A stretch of 64,000 nt of DNA. Source: Podospora pseudoanserina. Lineage: Eukaryota; Ascomycota; Sordariomycetes; Sordariales; Podosporaceae. Numbering within the stretch: position 1 is the first letter of the stretch; each line of letters begins with the position of its first letter. The stretch is from contig NC_085923.1 of assembly GCF_035222485.1 (NCBI RefSeq), positions 1,674,001 to 1,738,000 on the forward strand. The letters are read 5' to 3'. The notes below the pieces were generated by a model that saw nothing but the letters and a program-made list of their open reading frames with translations, made no database searches and was not told the origin of the DNA. Below, one piece after another: positions 1-11,755 of this stretch. The translations under genes and the position numbers were made by a program.

Positions 1-861
1 GCGGCAGATATATCGGCGACGCGTATGGCAGGAGACGTGGCTCGGCGCTGCGTACTCTCCAACTACGGCGACGGCCTTGAGATGGCGCATCTGCTACCGG
101 CCGGCGAGGACGACTGGTGGCTTTCAAACCAGATGCAACAATACTCGCCCACGCAGTTGTTCTCCAGCAACCCGATTGACGGCCCAGCAAACCTTCTGAC
201 GCTACGGGCAGATCTCTATCGCGTTTTTGACGAGAGACATTTTTGTTTTGTTCCTAAGGTTGGGGAAAAAAATGTGGGAGACGGCAGCGAGGCGGATGCA
301 GGTCGCGACGGAGCTACAGCAGAGCGGAAGCCACCGCAGCTCGTTCTACACGTCTTCAACTCGACGCCAAGTGGACAGCTCCCTAACCTCTGGCATAACC
401 GCGCCGTTTACCCCATCCCCACGACTGTGGCAGTAGAGTGTCTCTTTGCCCGTTTTGCCTGGACCATTTTAAGCCCCCGTGTCTTCGATATGTTCCTCCC
501 CTCGACGTTTGTGCCGAGGCGCCTGCTTCTCTGGAGTCGCGAGAATGGTGAATGGGAGACCGAAGAGGTTAGTCCTGAGATGTGCAGGCAGATGTGGAAG
601 AATGCCAGGTCGCGCTCTCCTAGGAAGAGAAGCGCACCGAGGTCCGACGATGCCGCTGATGAAATACTAGCAATGGAAAGCCCCAGTCCACGTGATAGCG
701 GCTACTTTGGAAGAGATTCCTTGGAGAACGATGGCTGCTATAATGACGAGTTCGGCTATGCGAAGCAATATGAGGAGGAGCGTTTGGGGCGGCTACGGAA
801 GCGGAAGCGCAGCTCCGAGGAGCTTGTTGATGTTGAGAGCTCATTTGCTACAGTAGTCTAG
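1..861 (+). CDS. HNH-nuclease-domain protein, 5' end outside the window
   Basis: The reading frame is already open at base 1 and runs to a TAG at 859-861. The first ATG at 25 falls inside what looks like the domain, so the true start probably lies upstream. The N-terminal part (CVLSNYGDGLEMAHLLPAG, then NPIDGPANLLTLRADLYRVFD and FCFVPK) resembles the fungal HNH endonuclease domain: a Cys-containing strand, the His of 'AHL', an Asn-rich middle and a conserved Asp/Arg helix. The C-terminal half is rich in Ser, Arg and acidic residues (RSRSPRKRSAPRS, KRKRSSEE) and is probably disordered, with NLS-like basic runs. In sordariomycetes such HNH proteins are numerous and mostly uncharacterised; nuclease activity is inferred from the family only. 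Confidence 0.7.
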   Translation, partial: AADISATRMAGDVARRCVLSNYGDGLEMAHLLPAGEDDWWLSNQMQQYSPTQLFSSNPIDGPANLLTLRADLYRVFDERHFCFVPKVGEKNVGDGSEADAGRDGATAERKPPQLVLHVFNSTPSGQLPNLWHNRAVYPIPTTVAVECLFARFAWTILSPRVFDMFLPSTFVPRRLLLWSRENGEWETEEVSPEMCRQMWKNARSRSPRKRSAPRSDDAADEILAMESPSPRDSGYFGRDSLENDGCYNDEFGYAKQYEEERLGRLRKRKRSSEELVDVESSFATVV

Positions 862-2118
862 AAGCTAGGCCACTAAGACATAAGCTCCGATCCATACTCA
901 TTTTGAGGACCAGCCTTGTCTGTCAAAGCTTTCAAATATCAATCTCAATTAGGTTTTTCGCTGACAGTCACTGTTCCTCCCTCCTCCTCTTTTGTGAACC
1001 CTGCACTTTGGCCTCCCGGTCAAGTCTTCTAGTTTGAGGTCAGTTTCATTCTCATGTGCCCGTTTCCCCCTCTCGACTCTCCGTTTGGTTGCCCTCTGTC
1101 TTGTATCTTTTGGCGGTAGGGCGCGACTTTTTTCTGGTCACATCCCTTATTTCCTTACATTCTTCCTCCCAACATTGGCGTGTCGTTTTCAGCAGTAGTA
1201 AACATATGAATAAGTGTGACGAACCCCTGATAAGAATCTCTGAAAGGGATACTGTAGTACATACTGTATGATCGTTGATTCTATGGTGTAGAAGGGTGAA
1301 AGCTTTGTAGTGTGTGACAGATACTGGGTTGAAGGCTGCTTCTGAACAACGGTTCGGTGTAGCCAAAACGTACATAACAAAGATGGATCAATGGTTTCAG
1401 TCTTAATAACTTGAACTTGTATTGAGCTTCCACTTATATTGCTTACTGCGGGACTATCTAATACCACATACTTCCTCTGTATACAGACCTTCTTCTATCA
1501 CCATTACCATTTGTCAAGCTGAAGTGAGGGGTTTGGGTCAACCAAGCTGAATAGAGCTCAGGGGAGCTGAACTAGCGTAGCCAGTTCAGCTGGACATGGT
1601 ACCATTTGCCACCAACATGTACAGATATAATGGAGGTTCTCTGGCTTTAAAGAAAAACAGACAGACAATTCAATCATTTGGGTAGCCATTCCTACCAACA
1701 ACTCTTCGCCTTGCAACGAGGTGCATCTGCAAGATCTCAGCCTGGATTGCGTATGCACAACACCACTATTGTCACCAGTGATTGTGGTGCTGCCCATTAG
1801 TGCCACCGTGATAATGTCGCCACCACACTTATCTTGCTAATGATTGGCTGTGGTGCGCCCTGCTCTCCACTCCATCCTTATGCCAGGTTCGTGACACGAT
1901 TGCACGATTTCGATAATCTTGGATGCTAACTCTTTATTCCAAAAGTTGCCCGGAGCTACTGTGAGGTTTTCTTCGGTTTGCTTAGCCGCTGCTCTCTTGT
2001 TCAATGTCAATTTTTATTCGATAATGTAGCCCGCGCAAAAGGGTAGGTGTTCTACGTATGACCGGTTTAGGAACCAGTCCGTGTACGGCACGAACGGGAG
2101 GGTCTTACGAATAGGCTG
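862..2118. other. intergenic, no gene recognised
   Basis: No frame here shows domain similarity or a convincing codon pattern. The first part is probably the 3' untranslated region of the HNH gene. Confidence 0.5.
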
Positions 2119-2489
2119 CTGTGACAAGGGCTGGAGTTCAGGGCTTGGAACGACATGGGTTCAATTCATTACAATAATCTTCAGTGGCCTCAAGATCCTT
2201 GATGAGGAATCCTTTCATCCCATTGCTCTGCTCTTCTGATAGCATGTTTATCTCTCTTTAGCGGTCCGTAATTGTCATGGCCTCAGGCATCTGCGAAGCT
2301 GGATAATCCCATGTAAATATGCATGAGCCATTTACACATCTGTCTATGTCGGTGGCTTGTTTGCTCGCTTCACGTTCCAACGACTGGTTCGGGACTTGCA
2401 GTTCGCTGCGTTGTTGATCGTTGACGTGGGACAGCCGCAACTCGCTCCGTTAGGCCAGCTTCGCGCCAGCAACTGGCTGACATGCAGAA
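2119..2489 (+). repeat. second copy of the 333-bp insertion element, inverted relative to the first
   Basis: It begins TGTGACAAGGGCTGGAG and matches the minus strand of 3974 to 3642. The first ~110 bases are nearly identical. Similarity then becomes patchy but is still traceable through GCTCTGCTCTTCT, CAACGACTGG and the closing TGGCTGACATGCAGAAC against TGGTTGACGTGTAACAC. Many differences are C/T or G/A transitions, compatible with repeat-induced point mutation, though I could not count them. No target duplication was identified around this copy. Confidence 0.65.
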
Positions 2490-2861
2490 CCTCGCGGCAC
2501 CATGGAGGTGGCGTTACGGCTCGTCGCCGCTGGGCCGATCCTTTGCAGAGTTGTCTGACTCTATCCCGGGAGGGTGCTGAAGAATCCAATATGTGCGAGT
2601 GGCGATTTCAGTCTGCTGTGAAAAGGTGAGTCATAGAGGACAGGTGCCCTCACGTGCTGAGACACCTGATTCCATGCTGCCGCAGAACCGAGAAGAGCCG
2701 AGCAGAACTAAAATGTTACTATCAATTTGCCTCTTGAAGAACTAATTGGAGATGCTAGAATTCTGAAAATATCTATAAATTAGCCCATCCTCCCAGGCCC
2801 TTCTGGTATCAAGCTAGAAAAAAGAAATAAAGAGAACGAATGGAGAGAACGTGAAAATGTA
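2490..2861. other. intergenic, nothing recognised
   Basis: A short stretch between the element copy and the 3' end of the WD40 relic. It contains AT-rich sequence after 2700 and no supported gene. Confidence 0.4.
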
Positions 2862-4320
2862 TTATTTGTCTCTTGAGAAGCCAATAGCAAAAACTCGTCC
2901 TGATGAACAGCTAATCATCCGCCCCTGGACCGCAGAGCAGGTTGGGCGGTATTCAGGTGGTAACCATAGCACATTCTGGCCGTTACAAATGACCCAAGTC
3001 TCGTCTGCACCTAACCCATACCCATGTGCCCCTAGATTATCCGCCGAAAAGACGACCGAGGAAACCGAGCCGCTATGGCCTTCCAGCGTCTGGAGGCATT
3101 GCCCCGAGACGGGATCCCAGATCTTGACGGTACCGTCGCTTGAACCGGATGCGAGCCGCTGGCCTTCCGCCAAAAAGACGACCGAGAAAACCGAGCTGCT
3201 ATGACCTTTCAGCGTCTGGAGGCATTGCCTCGAGGCGGGATCCCAGATCTTGACGGTACGTTCGTCTGAACCGGATGCGAGCCGCTGGCCATCCGCCGAA
3301 AAGACGACCGAGGAAACCCAGCCGCTATGGCCTTCCAGCGTCTGGAGGAATGCATTCCAGTCTGCTTCTACTATCCAGCTAGGTTCTTCCGTCCTAAATC
3401 TCTTCTTCACCAGGCTGCCAACCGGTGCAAATACGAGGGCTGATATGTATGCCTGAAGAGGGACTTGCTCGATTATCCATCCGTAGGACTGAGCGAACCA
3501 GTGTGCATCACGGATAAAGGTAGTTAGCTGCCTGTTATGAGTTCGCCCCTGTATCTCTGTTAGTAAGTTCTCTCGTCTTAGTAGTCTATACTTACGAGCA
3601 GGCCCTCAAGCTTTCTTATAGCAATGACACCCTCCGACATAGTGTTACACGTCAACCACCCGCAGCCTGGATCACAGCCAACGACACAGTGAACTGCGAG
3701 CTCTGAGCCAGTCGTTGGGAAGTGAAACAAGCAACAGGCTACAAGCGGTAGTAGCAAAGGCATCATTGGCTCATAATCGGAGGGATGTGCTGGACTTGGC
3801 AGATACCTAAGGTCATCACAAGCACGGACCACAGTGAGAGAGATAAATACATGAGCAGAAGAGCAGAGCAGTGGGATGAAAAGATTCCTCATCAAGGATC
3901 TTGAGGCCACTGAAGATTATTGAAATGGATTGAACCTATGTTGTTCCAAGCCCTGAACTCCAGCCCCTGTCACACATAGCTCGGAGTAGACTGAGAGCTT
4001 CGAGCCAGTAAAGATACTTCTGTTCAAGGAATGTCTGGACTTCATCTTGTATGTTAAGTTGTGTCGTATTCCTACCAGAAATCGTGTGGCAGAGGTGGTT
4101 AACCCAGAAGATGCACGAGTACCGTACTGTCGCAAGAGGGTCCGGTTCTGGCGTGCGGACCTGGTCGATTGGGGGGTTAGATCGGTAATTTCAGGGGTAT
4201 CATGAGACTGGCAGAACAGGGTTATTTGGGTTATCAGGGTTTGGGCGTGGCCCGACCAAACTTTGAATTGAACATCGAACAACACATTACCCGCCCTGAA
4301 GCTTCTCAACTCCAATTGTA
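2862..4320 (-). pseudogene. relic of a NACHT/WD40 (NWD, HET-E-like) STAND protein
   Basis: Read on the minus strand, family landmarks appear in order. About 4193-4025 encodes the region after the NACHT domain (PDPLATVRYSCIFWVNHL). About 4020-3979 encodes KYLYWLEALSLLRA. About 3637-3596 encodes MSEGVIAIRKLEGLL, followed by a probable 47-nt intron (3595-3549, GTAAGT...ACAG). Then come the pre-repeat linker (ALVFAPVGSLVKKRF) and two and a half WD40 repeats (LASGSDERTVKIWD, LASGSSDGTVKIWD). The usual NWD tail ends at the stop near 2862. The NACHT ATPase itself is missing, the frame closes upstream of ~4193, and the 333-bp insertion at 3642-3974 interrupts the coding sequence. Such proteins act as intracellular non-self sensors in fungi; this copy cannot be functional as seen. 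Confidence 0.8.
3642..3974 (-). mobile_element. 333-bp non-autonomous insertion element with TATG target duplication
   Basis: It sits exactly between the codons for ...LSLLRA-M and M-SEGVIAI... of the STAND relic. The duplicated bases TATG flank it (3638-3641 and 3975-3978), and removing the insert plus one TATG restores the family reading frame. Its ends, TGTGACAG and GTGTAACAC, are weakly inverted relative to each other. It has no coding capacity. A GGTTCAATCC stretch resembles a pol III B box, but no A box lies at the right distance, so a MITE-like element is as likely as a SINE. A diverged inverted copy lies at 2119-2489. Confidence 0.7.
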
Positions 4321-4466
4321 AGCACTTCAACCGTGATACTATGGATACGTGGCTGTTGGTCTTTCAACAGGAGGAAACAGGTGACTGGTAAAAAGCGTGA
4401 CCCACACAGTGCAAACAACTAGTATGAAACTGTAATCAACACCGTGCAGCGTGTGACTGCTGAGAA

Positions 4467-4572
4467 GCCCACTGTTAAGGAATTAATATCTTGGCAGCGG
4501 GACTTTTGATCCCCCGGTCAGTGAGAGGCCCACTGTTAGTGAATTAATATCTTGGCAGCGGGGCCTTTGACC
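4467..4572 (+). repeat. two tandem copies of a short dispersed repeat
   Basis: GCCCACTGTTA..GAATTAATATCTTGGCAGCGGG occurs twice with 61-bp spacing (about 4467-4505 and 4528-4566), with related sequence continuing into (C/T)TTTGA. The same core occurs on the minus strand at 46460-46494, next to a tRNA gene. TTGGCAGCGGG could be a primer-binding-site-like end of an LTR element, but no LTR pair or coding region is visible. Confidence 0.55.
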
Positions 4573-7067
4573 ACCTGGGCCCTCCTAGGACTACCAAGTT
4601 GACCAAGTTTGCACCTCAAGGCAGCTTCCTTGCGAAACTTATGGGTGGTGTGCCGCAGTGATAAGCCAAGTCCAGCATAAATGCACGGACATCCAAACAT
4701 CCAGTCATTCAGCTGAATCCTCAGCAAAACGCATTCCTTGCGATAGCATACATATGATCTTGATCTCGGCTTCAAAGATCGGAGTGTAAATGTCCAGATA
4801 TGCAAAGAGTTATGCTTTATCATCATTCCGCCTGAGAGCCTGAAAATACAAGCTTGATGTACCAAAGTACCTATATTTTCTACAGCCAGTTTTATTTTCG
4901 AGTTTTATTTCTTTCGGCGCTTATATGCTTCAGGTTCATTGGAAGATTTAGGGGTGTGAATGTAGAAATAAGGAAGAAATCTTCCTCAGATTTTGGCAGC
5001 ATGTCTTCCAGAAACAGCATTGGATTTCTCTCGAAATGAGAGTCTGGATGTTCACTTTTTACGGGAGGTCTGGTGAAACCATCAAAGTCTGGTAACATCA
5101 GCCACGGCGAAATTTTGCAATTGGTATAGAGTTTGGAAGTGGTTTCCTCCCTCCTTGAATGCTGCTGGGTAACTCAGAAAAGTAAAAGTCACATCTAATA
5201 TGATCTCAGCTATGGGGACGGTCTATCCCGCTGTCATGTTTCCGTATTTACGAGCTGTTCACTATCGATCCCTTGTATGCAATTTATCTCAGCTTTTATT
5301 GCCCATGGTTGTCAGAGACTCTCACGGGTAAGTCGTTTACAACTGGGAGAGACCAAGCAACGTTACGGCCCTGGTGTTGCAAACCCACGGGCAAGTTGCC
5401 CCCGACACCATACACGCGTTGCAGCGGAGGCTTCGGGCCTTTCACAGAACGTATCGTCATGGACACGCGGTTTCGTTCAAATTCAGAGCGCATGCGCCAA
5501 CTGCCGGTTTGATGATAGAAGCCAGTTTTGTCCGTTCCAAGGTTCGGTGTTGTGAGGGAAGGAGAGGCATCCAAAGGCGCTAATTGAGCCCGTTGTATGA
5601 GTCAGGGATGGATTTAATGCTCGAGTTTCATATCTAACGAAGGCAGCTGCAGGGGTCCAGCAAAGAAAGATAGGTTCCACATGGTATCATTTTCGAGCTC
5701 CTAGATCAAGGTTTTCCTCGTACCAAACCTGCTACCTACCCACCTATACCTACCACAGCAGGGCAATATGGTACTGGAGCATAAGGCCGATATTGTACAT
5801 TGTGTCCCAGTGCCTGGGGACGCGCAAAAGGCAATGGATGATGCTCTCACTCACCCAGTTGGCTGAGCACCCAGTAATTTGAGTACGTACCCGGTGGGAC
5901 ACCCCCTGGTGACATCACTGTCAACATCCACCTAGGTACGTGGCAGTCGTCATGAAAATCGCTTCGATTGACGGGTGACCAATGCGAGATCCTTCATACA
6001 ATATATGCAACCTGAATACCTTACCTTAGCCGCTTGGTCTGGCTGTCGTTGTAACTAGTGATGTGACCGTGGTGGTGATGGATCGGCATATAAAGGGGGT
6101 GTATCCTCAAGAATCTGTTTACTCACCAGAGACGGGGCGGTATCGACAACCAGTTCAGCTCATAATAGATAGATGGTATGACCTATTTTCCCATGTTTTA
6201 TGTCGTCCAGACTATTGGTAGCACACGCAGTACCTTTGAGGTGTTGCTCAATCACGGTGATCAAAGTGCACTTCAACATGGAAGACCTTATCGACAATTG
6301 GCTTTCGAATATCAGGTTTCTTTTGGGAAAATCTTGTGCAAAGACCAAGGGGGTTTCAGGGGCTGAATCAAGAAAATGTGGAAGATGCCCTCCTCATCCT
6401 TCAATGTAAGTTTGGGACTCGCACTGATTGACCTAGAAGTGGCGGGAGCACGGAGAGTGCGAGTGGGAGCCGGGACTATTAGGAGACTCGGGGGATGAGA
6501 GTCGCAGCCGTGAGAATGGAAGCCGTGGTTGTGGCTATTCAGAGAGCCATTCGAGAACGAAGTATGGCTATTAGGTAGGAAGACGGCATGTCAGTCAGGC
6601 GGTAGTGTTTATGGTCAGTATAGATGGAGAAAGGAAGACAAACGTCAAATTTCCCGGGTGTCAGTTTTGGAGGGGGTTGAACGGAACAGCTGGCTGTTAG
6701 GCAAAGCATAAGAGGGTTCGTTTCTGTGTTGGAAGCAGCTACCAGAGGCGGCATGGCGCTGGGACTGCTGAAAGCGTTGCTTTGGTTTGATCGGTTCACG
6801 AGAAGAATACTCCCGTATCAATCCATCCAGAGAATACCGTGACTTTTGAAGATAAAGCACCTTAGGTAACAAACATTTGACCATTGATCACTCAAACATC
6901 CCCAGGCTCGGTAGATGGCATCTTCCACGGTAATGGCCCGTTCCGACGCACCCACTGGGTTGCTTAAATGCATAGACTACTCGAATCAGGATCTTATCCG
7001 AGAAAGCCTTGGAGATCGGAGCCGATGAATAACTGCAAAGACACAAGTCAGCAACCTCTTGATGACT
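4573..7067. other. long intergenic stretch, no gene recognised
   Basis: Only short frames without family similarity occur here. The frames at 4536-4865 (minus), 5273-5583 (plus) and 6160-6411 (both strands) show no recognisable domain. The setting suggests decayed accessory DNA. Confidence 0.4.
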
Positions 7068-8625
7068 TCAAACAGCGACAGCGTAGATGCCATACGGAAT
7101 CCCAGGCGCAACCCTGATCCGGTTCGGCCAATTCTCGTCCAGTTCAACCGGCGGGCCCTCAGAATAGAACCCCAACGGCACTTCAAGTACGGGGAATCCC
7201 ATCTCTTCACAGCCAAGTCGTTTGCGATGCCCATTGAAGAAGGGACAGTGAGGAGATCAAGACCGTGTTTCTCCATCGCACCGAGGATCCCCACTTCGCC
7301 CCCGTAGAACTGCCCTTGGCTAACCATCTCTCTGTACTTCTCGGTGTTGACATAGATTCCCTCAGCTTGGGTCCACAAAAACTTTCTAATATCGCGGTCT
7401 GGATGCTCCTCGCCCGCAAAAGACTTTGTGAACCTGATGATGTCCTCAGCAGAGTGGATGTGATTTGGGTTGGCCTCGAGGGTCTGAAGATATCGAACTA
7501 TATCTCTCTTGAACTCTGAAGCCCGTACAATGCCACGAACCTGCTGGTTAAGCTTCATGAACTCCTCGACATCCGGGAAGTCGGCATTGTCAACCACCTT
7601 TGCTCCAGCCCGGTGTAGGGTGTCGAGCGCGGACTCGAAAGATATCATTATGGGTGATGTAGAGTCGACAGTGAAGGTGCTGCGCGGGACACCTATGGTG
7701 ATCCCACTCAGATCCGTGTCTTTGCAATAGGTGGTGAAGTCGGGGACTGCAAAAGGGATATTCCAGGTACGCTCATCGTTCTCGCTTCGACCTGCCATCG
7801 TTGTAAGCAGGTGCGCCGCGTCGCTCACTGTTCTAGTGAGCGTTCCAATGACGTCCTGACGCGCCGATGTAGGTAGAGTTACATCGTTCACAATCAGGCC
7901 GCGGCTGGGTTTCGGTCCGATGACGTTGTTGAGCTCGGCCGGTTCCAGAATACTGCCAAACGTCTGTAGGTAATGTCAGTGGTTCTGATGCAATAACTAG
8001 CACGGACAGGAGCCACTGACCTCCGTGCCAATGGCAGCCATCGACAATCCTAGGGCAGCTGCAACTGCTGAGGCAGAACTGCTACCTTCAGGTGTAGAAT
8101 TGGAATAATATGCAGCCGACGTTTGGCCACCCCGGGGGCTCCATCCAGAACTGATATTTAACCCTCTCAGGTTGGCCCACTCAGACATGTTCGTCTTGCC
8201 TAGGATCCAAAACTCCGGCCTCTCGCAGTTTTCCGATGACTGAGGACTCGGCCGAGGGCTTCGCCCCCAAAAGAGCGAACGAACCAGCAGATACGTCCAA
8301 TCTGTCGCTCGTAACTATGTTATCCTTGACGAGAATCGGAGTACCGTGGAGAGGACCTGATAGACATTGTCAGCGATGAGGAATCTAACCGGCGATTCGC
8401 TGATTCAGTTTAGCCCCTGCTTCTCGATTGCCTCCGCTCATTGTCTAGTTCCTGGGCCACCGATAGAGCATCCGGATTGATCTGCAACACAGCCTTGAAC
8501 TTGGCAGCTTCGTCGATTCTCGCCAGGCACGCTCTGGTGAGGCCTAGAGTCGTGAATCGGCCGTGACTGGAGGCCCTCGGCAGCCTCGTCGATCGTCAGA
8601 TCCAGAAGCCAAGGCAGATCGCGTG
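7068..8625 (-). pseudogene. amidase-signature (AS) family hydrolase, frameshifted
   Basis: The AS fold is recognisable in order on the minus strand: LDLTIDEAAEGLQS (about 8600), the catalytic-Lys segment PLHGTPILVKDNI (about 8330), KTNMSEWANL, the Ser-rich GSSSASAVAAALGLSM with the cis-Ser, and GTE/TFGSILEPAELNNVIG with the nucleophilic Ser, split by an intron at about 7970-8020. The C-terminal part ends in VAPGIPYGIYAVAV. These pieces lie in different frames: shifts fall near 8565, near 8215, and at about 7205 (two extra bases or one missing just before MGFPVLEVPLG). The intron expected near 8370 lacks a clean GT donor. Active members cleave short amides. With at least three shifts this copy is a pseudogene unless the assembly is wrong at each site. 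Confidence 0.8.
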
Positions 8626-9058
8626 GGTATTGTGTTATCAGTCTGCTTATGAGCGACATTATCAGCAAGAACCAAGATCCCGCCTCTATGTCTTCAAACC
8701 ATGATCTTCGTGCAATTCTGGAGTGTGACGGCGTCGACGGTATTCCTGCAAGAGACAAATCGTTCATCAGTGAAATACCAGGAAAGCCGAGCCAAATATC
8801 TGGTACGCTCAAGGATTCATGAATGTTAAATGCTCAGTGTGGAATTGCTGGAAGAAGCGGAATTGAGGAGTCAGCGGACCAGACTTAAAGAGCCAGGCGG
8901 CCAGAGCTGACAAGTCAGCTGGCACAGGGGCAAGACGGGAGCGAAGCCAGGCAGTCTGATCATGGACCATGGTTAGCAGAGGCTGCAAAGACGGATGAAA
9001 CACATCAAGAAGCACTTTCTGCTGTTCACTCTTCTACACTCTTCTACTCTTCCCCAAT
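8626..9058. other. spacer between amidase relic and hmgA
   Basis: No gene is supported. A minus-strand frame (8809-9015) shows no family match and may be part of the amidase relic's 5' region. Confidence 0.35.
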
Positions 9059-10504
9059 TCACTGGCTATTCCTCCCCTTCCAATGAACCTCCACCCCCTC
9101 CCAGCTATGCTTATTATACCCCCCCTGCACCTTCCTACACCTCCTCAACCCCCACTCCGTCACGCCCACCATCAAACAGCTCTCAAACATAAACGCGCAG
9201 CTCCCCTCCCCAACCTTCTGCGGCTTCAGCTCAGCCTCCCTAGCCCCCTCATAGCTATCCCTATCCGGCCCATGCCCACTCATAACATTATGCAAACTCG
9301 CACCCCCGGGTACAAACCCCCCTTTCCCGCCCTTCTTCGCATCATAACCCCCCTGAATCAAGCCCATAAACTCGCTCATCGTATTCCTATGATACCACGG
9401 CGGCCTAAAAGTATCCTCCCCCACCAACCACCTCGGCGGGAAAATCACAAAGTCCGCCACCGCCGTCCCCACCTTCTCACTCGGCGCCGTCAACACGGTG
9501 AAAATACTCGGATCGGGATGATCATAGCTAATCGTCCCAATGGTATTAAACCTCCCAAGATCATACTTGAAAGGGTAGTAGTTCCCATGCCAAGCCACCA
9601 CATCAAACGGACTATGCCTCTGCACCGTCTCATAGAGCCCATTATTAAACTTGACCTTGATCCTCCACTCATTCTTTCCCTCTTGCGCCGTAGCACCATA
9701 ATCCTCCTCAAAGTCCGCCTTGGGCGCCTGAAAGTCCCTCGCATTCGCAAGACCGTTTGATCCAATCGGTCCCAGCTCTGGAAGTTGGAAATGTCCCTGA
9801 TACAGCTCCAACGCGTACCCCCTCGCCTTTTTGCCATCCCCCACAATCTCGACCCTGTACTTCACCCCCCTAGGCAAAACCGCAATCTCCATCGGCCTAA
9901 CCAGCATCCTACCAAACTCAGTCCTAACATCTAACCCCCCCTCCTGCGGAACCAACAACAAGTCCCCATCAGCAGAATAATACGCCTCCTTCTCTTTCAT
10001 ATCCCGTCCGCAAGCATAGACATAAATGCCAATCCCTTGCTTGAGCGTTGGATCCCCCGCCCCGGCAACCAGTTTCAACCCATCGACAAAATCATGCTCG
10101 GCGTGCTCGTCATGGTCAAAAGGGTCCCAACGGAGTTGGTTAGGGATGTAATGCTTCTTCTCATGCTGCGTCTCCACCGCCTCGTTATGGGCAGTCACCG
10201 GCTCGAACGGCGGGTGAGCGCACGAAGGCAGGATGCGGTACAGCCACGTCTGCTTGTTTTCATTCCGGGGCGCGGTGAAGGCTGTGCCCGAGAGCTTTTC
10301 GGCGTACAAGCCGAGAGGTGGTTTCTGGGGGGAGTTTTGGGCGAGGGGGAGGGCGCAGGGGTGGGCTTCGCTTCTGTTGACGCACAAGTCAGTCAACCAA
10401 TCTCAAGAGATGACGGGAGGCAAAGGAGAGACAAACTGGTGATAAGAGTCAAACCCAACCAGGTACTCGTACTTCTCCGGGATGGAGAAGTTTGTGACTG
10501 GCAT
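9059..10504 (-). CDS. hmgA: homogentisate 1,2-dioxygenase
   Basis: This cytosolic Fe(II) enzyme opens the ring of homogentisate to maleylacetoacetate in phenylalanine/tyrosine catabolism. Two exons are inferred: 10437-10504 ([20 protein letters not shown]...) and 9059-10373, with a 63-nt intron using the less common donor GTTTGT. The joined protein has 460 residues, normal for fungal members. Family hallmarks are [20 protein letters not shown] near the N terminus, the cupin core, and [20 protein letters not shown]. The metal ligands are probably His351, Glu357 (SEFMGL) and His390 (GHGPD), by alignment to the human enzyme from memory. In Aspergillus hmgA is clustered with fahA and maiA; neither is visible here. 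The start ATG at 10504 is supported by the conserved MPVT.F..PEKY opening. Confidence 0.95.
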
Positions 10505-11755
10505 TGTGTCGATATCTCTTGATCAATCGCGTAACAAGCAACAAACGGTATTCCTTACTCTAGGTCAAGTAAACACAACCAAACAACCTCACCCTTCGCC
10601 CCCCCCCCAAAAAAAAGCCGGGCGAACCACACCCATTAATACCTCCCCCGCCGTAAAACCCACCGCGTCATCTCCCGTCAAAGTTCGGCCTGTAGATCAG
10701 ATCGGAACACAGCAAAAAGGCAGGCACGAACGCTTCAAGTTCAATTCCGCGGTCGTCAGAGCCGTTTCGGAGCCGTCCCTAGCCGAGAATATGCGCTCGA
10801 ACCGTCGCCGGCACAGCGAACCACCGTTCGCAGTGGACCTTTCGGCTTCTGTGTGACAAGTGGACCGTGCTCCCCTGCTCAGCGGAGTGGATCGGACCCG
10901 CTGCCAACGGCATGAGCAAAGTCCCCACTATTGACGACCATCAATTGTGCTTCCAAGAAGACATCATCGAGACAGGTGTGGGGGTGATAGTGATGAAGAG
11001 AAGAAAAGGTTGCGACATCCCGGAGCTATATGCAAACGGTTCATCTCTTGGCAGGGGTTTGTTATTTTTGGTGGCATGAACACCGGCACCACACCACCAA
11101 ACCTTCAGCAGCTCAGGCCAGGTCAGGCCACTCTCGACAGCTTCCAGAGCTCCAGCCCCGCACATGTCCCGCACCACCGCACCACCGCACCACCACACGT
11201 CACCAAACCCCGAGATCTCCGGCCCATATGATGACATTGATCGGGGATAATCCAGGTACCGCTCAATTGGAGTCATGGCATTGGCTTGGTGAGTCTTGGA
11301 AAGCCACCACTCACCAGTGCTGAGGTTGCAGGACATCACAGTCGAAGGACTCGGACTTGAATCGAGATCACAGTATTCTAGTCACAGATATCACAACCAC
11401 AGGCATCAGACACAGATGTCAACTACAAATAGGAACAAGAACAAACTCGGTGACATGTTTCATTGACGAGCAGGCTATGGACTGGTCCCATGGTGATCCT
11501 CCCTCGCCATCCTGTCAAAAAAAAAGGGTACACCTTCCGCAAAAGGCCACCATCGAGTCAAAACAATAGCAATGGCCTGCTAATAGCCACCAACTACACC
11601 AAGAAGGCAAATTTTTCAGATCGCCCGTCGCCTGCCACCCTTTCCCAGGGTGCGCGGCGTGCAGTCTGCGGCAATAGCCCAGTCTCGAGATGCAACCTTC
11701 AGGATGCTCTCGGCGTCGTTGGAGAGTAACTGCGCTATGGGGGCGTGTCTCTTCA
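10505..11755. other. intergenic, promoter side of hmgA
   Basis: No coding sequence is supported. Near 11165-11210 there are repeated CACCGCACCACCG-type triplets. The open frames here are not conserved-looking. Confidence 0.4.

Noticed and set aside
3924-3955. GGTTCAATCC as a pol III B box making the element a SINE
   Set aside because: No A box at the required distance and no A-rich or simple-repeat tail; kept only as a remark.
9083-9846. Pro/Arg-rich frames over hmgA
   Set aside because: Shadows of the homogentisate dioxygenase coding sequence.
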